Origin: Liolophura sinensis
Lineage: Eukaryota > Mollusca > Polyplacophora > Chitonida > Chitonidae
Direction: 5' to 3'
DNA: 64,000 bases
NCBI RefSeq assembly: GCF_032854445.1
Contig: NC_088302.1
Coordinates: 30,535,979 to 30,599,978, forward strand
Part shown: piece after piece, positions 46,701 to 58,700 of the stretch
How the letters are laid out: the number at the start of each line of letters is the position of its first letter
Position numbering within the stretch: position 1 is the first letter of the stretch
Notes under the pieces: generated by a model
What the model was told of the DNA's origin: nothing
Database searches by the model: none
Seen by the model: the letters and a program-made list of their open reading frames with translations, nothing else
Program-made: the position numbers and the translations under genes

Positions 46701-49700
46701 ATCTGATTTGCACATAACGCAAACTAAATATATATATATTTTCTTTTCCCAGGTGTGGACCGTCACCTACGTGATGTCGTACGTGATGAGTTAGCTGCGA
46801 TTGGACGGCCCGGAAATGTAAGACTTTATGACCTTGAATATGGTAGTTCATCGGAAATGTACTCCAGAATTATTGAAGGTAATTGTTTGTTAGGGTCATT
46901 TCAGTGTAAATCATCCCACAACAGTTCGTACATACACCGGCGTTGTATAAAAAAAATATATCCTTCTCTGCTTGTGAACTATACCTCTCAGAGCGAGGAA
47001 TTGCAGAAAAGAACAAAACCGATTGGACCGAATTATTTTAGACCAGCAATACTCCACATTCGGTTGATTGATTGGTTGATTGATTGATCGATCGATTGAT
47101 TGATTGTTAACTGAGTGATACATTGGGGCTTAACACCATACGCAAAAATGTTTCACCTGTAAAAGGAGGCTGATAATGCCAATATGGTGAAAACTGGAGT
47201 GACAAGAGGGTCATAAGTGAACCATGTACTTTTGGCAAGCATCTAACCAACTTTCCCAAGAAAGTCTGCATGTGATGCACGGGTGTGTGACCTGGGGAGC
47301 GAGTACATGCCACATTGAAACTATAAAGTTAAACTAATACGTAGTGTATGACTGATGAGGATCATTTCGAACGTGAGTTAAGTATAACAGTTTGACGTTA
47401 ATCGCTATTTGCACTTTCTGGTAATTATGAGATTCCAGTTTTAAGAATTGATTGAATCTATGCGTCCAAACAGACATTCATCTACCAGCAGTGAACCAAT
47501 AGGGGCGTTTCAGGTCAATACTCCCAAAACGACGTATAACACAAACCAAAAAAGAACTAAGAAAGTATATAAAGTACAAAAGTAAGCCGGAATCATGCAA
47601 AGAGAACCAGTCAACAGTTTTCAGAAAGTTGGAAAGACAAAAGATATGTTTTAGGCGACTGAGTGAAATCAGTATTCCAAACGTGAACCATGAAACCATT
47701 CAGAGTTTCGAACAGGGATTGGGAGGCCAGTTGACCGAATGGTATGACATGCATTACGATCAGGCCCTGGGATCGCTGGTTCGAAGCCTAGAATGGACTC
47801 CGCATGCCAATTTTCATTCCAATACACCGATAATACACGTAATACGTTATGTGTGAAGCTGATTGAGATTGAAGCATGATAACCCCACTATCACACCCGA
47901 CCCCTATTTCAGTTCTAAGACTCCTCCCATAAACAGCCCGTCAGTATTCAAACTTTAACATGATATATATAGTGATGAGCACCATATAGCTGACAAGATA
48001 CAACTAAAATGCTAAACAGCCGGCAGTATCTAACTTTGCTCCGTGGGGCGCCAAGAGCTAGCTTTTACCATAGCGGAAGGGTCATCTGTATGAACGCGTG
48101 GAAGAATTTCCAGACGCCTGTTCTGTGTTATGAAATATGAACTCTAACCGAGGAGGAGCCTGGTTATCTGCTGAGTTCCATGTTGATGTGCTGGCAAGAC
48201 ATCACTAACGCAAAGATTTCCGAAGATGGGTAACCTACTGACCTTGGAAATGCGCAGTTAGCTTCTACCCTGGAACACATGTAGCGGTAATCTTTATAAA
48301 CACATGCAGGAATCTCATATCGAGTGTTTTGTGTTAAAAATTTAAATACCCTCGAGCTACAAGAAGCGTGATTATACCCAAGGCAGTGTGTTTCTGGTCG
48401 ACGTTTTTGGTAATTTAAGACAACACTTAAACGCAAGGATTTCAAGAGGCATCAATCCATACAGGAGAGGTTATTTGGTCCGTTCTGTATTAATAGCTTG
48501 TTGAAACGAGAGGTGTTGAGTCTGACAAACCGTTTTGGTATTTATTCTCTAATCATACTTATGTGGAAAAGAATTGTATGTATATGTCCAATCCTTCTGT
48601 GCCTATGTGAAATAAACGTTCATAATTGTATACATGTGAAAATGTTTTGTACATGTGTGAAAATGTTTTGTACACGTGTGAAAATATTTTGTGCACGTGT
48701 GAAAATTGTTTGTACACATGTGGAAATCTTTTATACGCATGTGTGTGCGAATGAAAATTTATTTATTTTACATATCTATTTGTAACAAAAAAATAGCATA
48801 TAATATAACATATAATGCGAAAATATAAATACCCAAACGGCGTGTAAAATATCTATAGTAGATGGCCAAATTTTTACCATGTGAAAGGTGATGTTGCATT
48901 TGACTTTTTTTAAAGAAATGGAATTTCTGCAAAAAGTGAAATGCACCATCACCTTAAATTCTTCAAAAAAATTACATTCAATTTTTTGTAATAAAAATCA
49001 CCTTCAATCTTTTTCGATAAAAATCGCCTTCCATTATTTTTAATAAAACTCACTATATATATATATTTTTTTTTAAAAAATCACCTTTAATATTTTTTCA
49101 TAAATATTTTGGGGGTATTATATGCATTAATAAAAACTACAGCAGTTGAAATATGAAATCACTTCATACCTTTTTCAATAGATGATTGACCAACCCCGAT
49201 AGCACAATGGGAAGAACGTTCGCTTCGGAGGGCTCTTCAATTTTCGGTCGGGTCACACCTATGGCCTTAAAAAAAGAGGGGCCTCCGTGGCTCAGTCGGT
49301 TAGCGCGCTAGCGCAGCGTAATGACCCAGAAGCCTCTCACCAATGCGGTCGCTGTGAGTTCAAGTCCAGCTCATGCTGGCTTCCTCTCCGGCCGTAAGTG
49401 GGAAGGTCTGCCAGCAACCTGCGGATGGTCGTGGGTTTCCCCCGGGCTCTGCCCGGTTTCCACCCACCATAATGCTGGCCGCCGTCGTATAAGTGAAATA
49501 TTCTTGAGTACGGCGTAAAACATCAATCAAATAAATAAATAAATAAATAAAAAAAGAAGCGTTGTAAGCGTTCAAAATTAAGGGGATAGTGCAACGACTG
49601 GTTGACCCGCATCAGTATAATAGCTCGTGTGAGGCAATTTACTTGCTTTCGGTAAGTCGTCTCAGTGAAGCAGTACTAGATAAAAGAGCGGTGGAAATCC

Positions 49701-52700
49701 CTCCTGCAGCAAGGAGAAAGTTACATACCCTCGAAGGACTCCTTCGTCGTCATATGACTGAAAAATTGTTAAGTACGACGTTAAACCCCAAGTAATCAAT
49801 CATTCACTAACTCGCTGCCTGATTTGATTAATAATACCCATTCCAAAAATCTATTCATCTAATTCAAGTATTTATGCTCAGTCAGTAACACTGTAATATA
49901 TGTAGAGCTGCAATTGTTTACTTGAATACGAAACAGCGTTAGTGAAGTGACGTAAAGAGGGAATTTATTCACACAATGAAAATTTTTAACGGTGTTTTTC
50001 TGATTTCTCTTTCGATAGCCCATTCCCGTTCCATTACGCAACGTCTACATGCTACAATCGGTCGCTTCGACACCGCATTGGCGATGGCATCAGAGAGACT
50101 AGGCATGGCCTACTTGATCATAGACGAGACATCAAATCTGGACTATCCCAACGTCTTCCACATGGGGCCTAGAATGGGCGACGTGTCACAAGCGTTCGCT
50201 GACGTCATCAAGTATTACAAATGGGAGAAAGTTGGGGTGTTTTACGACAACGAATTCGGTATGTTGTCGCATGCTTAACCATAACCTATACTATACATTC
50301 TTCATTAAACGGCTGCTAGTCTACGTCATAAATCCTTTCTTAGACTTCTTGAGCCAATTCCTCGAAACCATTTCTGACTTAAGTCAAAATTTGAAATATG
50401 ATTTTAAAGCTTATTTTTGGGCTTTAGAAATATAAATTTTGTCCGACTCATCTGTGTTAGGCCTATCTTATTAGACGTACGTGTCCAAATTTCAACTTCT
50501 AGCATCAGAAAATAAGGTTCGTAAACTGTGACTTAAGTCAGAAACAGCTTTGTGGAGTCGACCCCAGGGATAATATATGATTGCGTTCTATGTACTAGTT
50601 TATCTGTGACAATTCAAAGGAAGCTTCTTGAAATCCACTCGGTCAGAACATTGCTGTGTGCGCGCATGAAATGAACTTTCTGACATCTGAGCAGTGCGCA
50701 TTGTCATACATATCAACAACTGTGCGCACTGTATAAGCATGTGTACACACTTATTTTGGATAACAAATTCAAAAGTTTGATTTGAGAGTGATGGACGTAT
50801 CGAGTATCAGTTATATCTTCCTGAGTATATAGTTAAAACGACCGTGCATCTCTTTGACATGTAAAATGTCGTTTTCTCCATATTGCATATGTAGGTATAA
50901 TCTTGTCTGTTATATATGCGTATATGTCAGTGTAGAAGTATATTGTTGTCTGTTGAAGAGGCATTACGTTGTATGTTGTACAGGTACGTTCGTTGTTTGT
51001 TGAACAGGCATGTCGTTGTATGTTGTACAGGTACGTCGTTGTTTGTTGAACGGGCATGCCGTTGTATCTTGCAGTTGTTGAACAAGTATGTTGTTACCTT
51101 TTGTACAGGTATGCCGTGTTCTGTTGAACAGGTATGTCGTTGCTGGAGAAGTTGATTGGTCTTAGCGACTTTACGGTGAAAGCCTGGAGAATCTCGGACA
51201 AGACGCGTGAGAGGGAAATACGGGATTTTCTGATACAGATGAGAAAGCTGTGGATACAGAAAGTTGTTCTCTTTTGTTCGCGTTTGAAAATCCAAACCGT
51301 TGTGCACCTGGTGAGCCACCCTTAAACGATGAAGACAAAATCAGTACTATTCGAAGGGCCACTGTGCCATTAACTAACCTTTAGAGTATTTGCTGCACCA
51401 TAAAAAAAATTGAAAATAGGGTAAAATAGGCTAGCTTTTCCAATATCTAACCTATGTAAAGATACGTCACTTTCTTTATAAGATATTTAGATATGTATAT
51501 ATGGAACACATATACATGGTTAATTTCTGTGAAACCATCTTTGATGAAATACCTTAAGATCATTTCAATAAGCTTCAGTAGATAGCTCCAAATAATGTGA
51601 AAAAAATTTGGACAATTTTGGTATCAAAACCTCACCAAAATTCCTTTATGCCATTTCTCGCTGAGAAAAAATATAAAAAGATAATTTAAGATTTGTTTGG
51701 ACACAGCCTTCTGTTTTGCTTTTAATTTGAGGCACAAACTCATATTTACTTCAAAGTTTTTCCGATAAATACAACGGTGCTTATTTCTCCCTACCGCCTA
51801 ACTCCAGATAATTCATGGGTTGCATAGTGTTTATTTCCCGCCATTTTTTTATCTGTAACATCAGTCGTCTGTTTATAAATTACAACCTCATGTACTAGTA
51901 CTGTGATTGTAAGGTATAAACCTTATTGTAATAGGTTTGCCTATATCGTAGGCCCCTACGTTCGAACAGCTTTATTTCTTAATTTGACAGAATCAACAGA
52001 ATTATTGTGTACATGTTGAATATTCAAAAGACGTAATGTCGATGCTTATTCCAATCTCCATTATGCAGGCAAGGAACTTCGCCATGATGACTCCGCCATA
52101 TGAGTGGACATTCTATAACACGGTATGTACAGCTAATACTTTCCACCGCCAGCAATGCAAGGGAGATAATTCACATGGGCACATGGAGCGTTTACCAGTT
52201 TGGCCGATCGATCCCAGCTTATGTTAGATGGAGCATTATGATGAATAATTCACCGTGATAGACCAGGCCTGATGTTCTAGGCCGATTTTGGGTGTCTCTA
52301 GTTTGCACGCTCAAACAAGAAATGATAATAACAAATCTTTCATATATCCAAAATAGGCCTAATTTGGTTTGTTTTGCGTGGAATTGTTTTTGAAAGGTTA
52401 GATCAGGCTCTGATATTTCCACGTAATCGTTGAGGGCCAAAATTATATTGCTTGAACCATTGCATACGTGTGGCTCAGTGCATAGTTTATAGAGTATGTT
52501 GTATGAAAAAAACAATGATGTTCAAAAAAACTTTCGAAGTATTAAAAATAGGGTGCTCGCTCATCTGAAAATGTACTGATTTTTGTCTGCTGTCTCTTCT
52601 ATTTAGGACGGCGAATACTGGAGTACCTTCTCTATATTGGAAGACTTACAAAGTAACGTTACCATTGTGAGCTTTACTGAACTGGAAAAGGTCACGTCTC

Positions 52701-55700
52701 GGTCAAGGCCAATAGCGAGCGTTCTCACAAGGAAATTGGCACGTGACGCGCTCCAGGCCATTCTCATTACAGCAGATAGGGTAGACATGTCGGAGTTGTT
52801 TCAGCCACAGACTTACCGTGACGGGAAACTGCGAGAGACCATTCTAACTGAGCTGCCCAGGGTAAAATATTAAAATATGTTTTATAGAATATGGCTTCAG
52901 ACGTGAGCTTTGTCATACAGAAATACCACAACTTTACTGGATTCCTAAAATGCATAAATCCCTATACAAGGCTCGATTTATTGCAGGTTCAAGAAGCTGT
53001 ACCACCAAACTCTTGTCAACCCTACTTACGAGAGCGTTACAAGAAGTAAAGTCATTTTGGAATAAGTATTGCTGTGCCATAACAAAAAATTCAGGTGTCA
53101 ACTGCATGTGGATCCTTAACAACTCCAAACATCTTACAGAAGAACTCCATGCTCATATGCATATACCGTACAAAGACGTATCCACATGGGATTTCTCTAC
53201 TCTCTATACTACGATTCCTCACAAAGATCTTATTGAAAGATTATCGTCGTTAATTGTCTCGGTATTTACTAAAACTGGTCACCATTACATTAACGTCAGA
53301 AGCAATAAGGCTTTCTTTAGTTCTACTCTTTATAAAGGTTACCACTCATGGGATGTTACAGTATTTATTGAATTACTTGAATTTCTCATTAATAACATCT
53401 ATGTGAAATTCGGAGATACCATTTACCAACAGTGCATAGGTATTCCAATGGGTACCAATTGTGCGCCTCTTTTGGCAGACCTATACCTGTTTTCATATGA
53501 ATACGACGATATGCAGAAATTACTTAAAAGTAATATCTTTAAAGCTCGATCCTTTTCATTTACCAAGCGGTATATTGATGATCTATTGGCGTTAAATAAT
53601 CCCCACATTGCTGAAGAGGTGAAGGAAATCCTTCCGCCTTCATTGGATTTAAAGGAGACAACGGATAGTCCTGATGGTGGGCCCTACATCTTATTTGGAT
53701 CTATATCTGTACAAAGACGGACAAGGTCTCCTTTCACGCCGCCTTTACGACAAAAGGGATAATTTCAATTTTGATGTTGTAAATTATCCTTATTTAGATA
53801 GCAATATACCAAAGGGTCCTGCATATGGCGTATACATAGGCCTATCTCGCCTTGTAGCATTTGTCATATCTTGCGTTAATTGTGATGACTTTAATCTGCG
53901 TCACAAGTTGCTAGTTCAAAAACTAGTTTGTCAAGGATACTCCATCAAACGCCTTCATTCTAAGTTTCTCAAATTTTACAATGAATATAACACTCTCGTT
54001 GGCAGGTATGGACAGAGCGTACAGAATCTCTGGCGATCTGCATTGTGATGAACCACATAGACGGCGCTGTTATCCCTATGTACATGTCTATGACGTACAT
54101 GGTATTTAACAACATAGATGGCGCTGGTTGCCCAGTGTAACCGTCTATCGTGTATGTCATGTGTAACATCATAGATGGCGCCTCTTGTAGCATGAGATCT
54201 TAACATATTAAGGGAAAAGACGTAATCGTCCGTTACTTTTGAATCATAATCTGATCGGTTAGGGTCTGTAACGCTCGTCATTTTCAAACTGTATCTAGTA
54301 TCGTTGTTTTGGAAATGGATCTTGCGATTATCGACTTGGAACGCCCTTTACGGACTACGACTGGTATAGGAATGTCGGATTCGACGCTTATATTGTAAAT
54401 AATGTGGTAGGTTTATGTTTGTATAAACTATAGACTCTTGACACATTTTAAGACTCGTCCGCAAAGAACGGTTTGAAATATCACTTTGTTTCTTTACAAC
54501 ATAAGTTAACCAAAATCTACGATGAATGCTAGACCAAAGACTTCACCTTCGATCCAATATGTGGCCATCACGTAAGCGACATCCAAATGTCGTACTGAAG
54601 GTGGAGTCTTTGGTCTAGGTGAATACAAAATGTTTTCACAAAAAATATATCCTCGCCACGTGCGGCTCAGTCATTTAACGGTTGTTTTGCAAATGTTCCT
54701 GATAATCAACGCAGAATGTTGACCAACTAAATTTTTTGTATCAGATATCAACGTTTTACAATCCTTGTATGGTTGCAGATACAGTTAAATGGGTTGAGTG
54801 GTAATCTACAATTTGACGACAACGGTTTTCGTACTAACGTCACTTTACATGTGTCCCGTATTGCCGAAAACAACTCGGTTACGGTAAGAAATATCTTCGT
54901 GTTACACGTGTTTCGTATATTGCCGAAAACAGTCCAGCTAACTGTAAGAAGTAACGCCACGTTACAGGTTTCTCGTACTTAAGAAACAGTCCAGTAATGG
55001 TAAGAACAAGACTACAGGTATTTTATGGCATAATCAGACATTGCGACATTAAGAGCCGGGGAGCTCTGCTGCGCTGTCCAGTCTTTCAATGTCGCATAAT
55101 CCTGTAGACATTGCCACATAGTGGGAACAGGATGTCGGCTACATCTTCCGTTGGACACTGCGTTTCATGTCTGGGACGAATGTTAGCTTTGGTGATTAAT
55201 CCATTTAACGCCTAGGCATTTTGCGGGAAGGCTGATGTATACTTAGTCAAGTATGAAGTTATTTTAGTCAAGATCTTAAAAATTTTTAAAAATCGGTTTT
55301 ACACCAAACACAAATATATTTCTCAGTGAAACGTACAGTAAACGTACACACAACCAGGGGACGGCCCCCTGGCCTAGAGCTGCGGTAAACATATTTCAAT
55401 GGGTACTTAAAGAAAAACCTTCAGTAACAAATTGAACAATATTTGATCGCACAGGCATGCCTTGTTGGGGCGGTGCGATATTATAGGAAAGTTTATATCT
55501 ATGTTACACTAATCTGAAACCGATCATAATGCATGATCAGCTTGTATTTGGCAAATATTGCATCTAGTTCATTTTACTGATCCCAAATAAAACCTTTTTT
55601 GTCGATATAATAATTGTTTTCTTCCCGCACAGATTGGTCAGTGGGCTTCGGACACCCAGTTCAATGGCAGTAGTTTAGATTTGCAGAAATTACCCAATGG

Positions 55701-58700
55701 ATCTCTAGAATTTCCATTAAAGGGAATATTAGCCGACGTGGTCATGATACTGGTAAGTTATTTATATTTAGACTGTATATTTTACTTCTTTGGAATAATA
55801 TTTTTAAAGTTGACAACATATTTGTTTACAGTATGAACACATGACATGTTTACTGTGTAAATACGTCAGATGTTTATTATACTAAACACATTTACATATA
55901 TATCTCCTTTTGTCCCTTAATGTAAACACAAAGTCATGTTTACTGGACTGCTTTTGTATACTGAAAATATTTATGTAAACACGTTTTACTGTAATAAACA
56001 CATTTCTTTAGTTACTAAACATAACTTTTTTATGAATGAACATAACGACAACTGTACAAAACTGTTGCAGAAATGTGTTTAAAACGAAACACTTATTTTT
56101 AGAGTGTATTTAACCACAAGATATTTGGTTTAAGTTCAATATCGATGCACGGAAATAACGGTAAAAGAACTTATGATATTTCACCTATATATGAAAAATA
56201 TAACATTATTGTTCACCTTCAGGAAGACCCATTCACGCGCCGGAAAAGGGATTACGAGGCAAGATCGGGCAATGATAGATACGAGGGGTTTGCTGTAGAC
56301 TTGCTAAGAGAAATCGCTGACATGTTGGACTTCCGGTATAATATATACCTCGTGAATGATGGGAAATTTGGCTCCAAAAACGAAAAGACTGGCGAGTGGA
56401 ATGGTATCATCGGAGAGCTCCTGGCTGGGGTGAGTTCATTGTGCCCGGAACAGAGGTTTAGGCCAAGCATTGATCCAAGGCGTGTCAAAACACTATATGT
56501 TTCAGTGTGGTAGCACTGGAACAGGCCTAATACCAGACAATTTTTATAACCGAAATAAAGTTAACACTTTGTAGCGTTCAGCCAAAAACAATTATCCAAT
56601 TATACTTGGATGGAGCAGTAAATCCTACGAAAGACCACATCCTGTTTTCAATAATTTTAGCCTGATTACAATTCTATGCGCAAGTTTAAAGTCTACCGTC
56701 TGCAAAATGGCGCCGATCAAGTAATAATTAAGTAAACAGTATCCATTTGCTTCTGATTGTTGTTCATGGTCTAAAAAGTCAAAATGTTTCAAATCACAAA
56801 ATAAACTCTTCCATGTTCGCATGTATACAGTTATGTATTTGGCATCCCTTCAGAACGCCACGATGTCTGTTGCCCCGCTGAGCATCAATTCGGACAGAGA
56901 AGAGGCTGTGGACTTTACCAAACCGTTCATGACCCGTTATATCACTGTTCTGCTGAAAACCTCACTTCCGGAGACCTCGTATTTCGAGTTCTTGTACCCC
57001 TTGTCGGTCAGGGTTTGGATCTGCACCTTCGGGGCCTTCGTCTTGGTCAGTGTCGTGCTCTACCTGCTGGAGAGAATTGGGAACTCTAAATACGGCAAAA
57101 AGAAACAACACATGTCCTTGCGTGAAACATCTTGGTTCATCTTTGGCTCGTTGCTTCAAGGAAACACTGATGATTCCCCAACCACTGTGCCGGGACGGAT
57201 TCTTACCAGTTCTTGGTGGTTTTTTGCCCTTATCCTGATATCTTCCTACACGGCAAATTTAGCAGCATTCCTCACCGTCAAGAAAATCAACACGCCAATA
57301 AAGTCCGTGACAGACTTGGCGCAGCAAACAAAAATAGATTATGGGACGGTCAAAGACAGCGGAGTCATGTCATTTTTCAAAAACACTAATGTGGAACATT
57401 TTGCTAAAATGTGGGCGAAAATGTCGGAGGTGGATCCGGACTCGATGGTGTCGAGCACAGCGGAGGGTTACGCCAAGGTACGTCGGGGGAACTATGCTTT
57501 CTTTTGGGACAGTACAGTAAATAGACACCGAACCACCATCGACTGTGAGTATACTGAGATTGGTCCGCCATTTGACGCCAAAGGGTTCGGAATAGGCGTG
57601 CCTCCTGGCGCCACCTACCGGGAAGAACTGTCGATGGCCATTCTAAGACTGAGTGATACGGGCAAACTGTTCGAGATGGAAAACAAGTGAGTAGGCCTAC
57701 GACTCAGACAACACGTCATATTAACCGTTCGTTGGATTGGTTGATTGAATAATTGATTCATTCATTTGTACTTTTTGCTTATATGTTGGCGGTCGTGTTC
57801 ATGGGAGCGGTTCATTGGATAAAAAGGTATCGGTATTAAAAACACTACGTGGTTTGATATCATCGCACTGAAGGAAGAATACCGAAAACTACAGCGTTAG
57901 TCTTTACTCTTGAAACAGTCACTGTATTTATTTATTTATTTATTTATTTGATTTGTGTTTTACGCCGTACTCAAGACTATTTCACTTATACGACGGCGGC
58001 CAGCATTATGGTGGGAGGAAACCGGGCAGAGCCCGAGGGAAACCCACGACCATCCACAGGTTGCTTGCAGACCTTCCCTCCGGCGGCCGGACAGGAAGCC
58101 AGCATGAGCTGAACTTGAATCCACATCAGCCGCATTGGTGAAAGGCTGCGGCGCACAGGGCGTGCTAACCTTCTTGGCCACGAAGGCCCCCAGTCACTAT
58201 AATGGCATTTGGAACGAAATAACAGTAAAATGGCCAGCGTGAATTTTGACCATAACAAACCACACACATGTGATTTTAAGGAGTGAAATCCACACCAATA
58301 TCCAAAATAATGTGGTTATCATATTGTAGAGCAGGTCATTTATCCTTCAATGACATTATCACATGACACGTTTCGTCTTTACAAGTGGGTGATACCTGAA
58401 TGTGCTTCCCGTGTACAGTTCTTGATGCATATGCACCTGTACTGGAGGGCACTATAGGTTGGTACTTCATCTGTCAGTCTGTCAAGAATCACCTCTTTGA
58501 CAGTTTACTGCATTTCTCTTGCAGAGTAGTTTTAAAAAAAAAGAGTAAAATAAAGCAATCTGACAAAATGTTTTGAAAACGTGTGATATTTATTTTTCGA
58601 ACCAGTTAAAACCAATGAAGACATATTTGTTAATCTTATAGAATTTATTTATTTAAACGAAGTTGTCAAAAAATTTTCACGTACACAACTGAGGTCAGGT

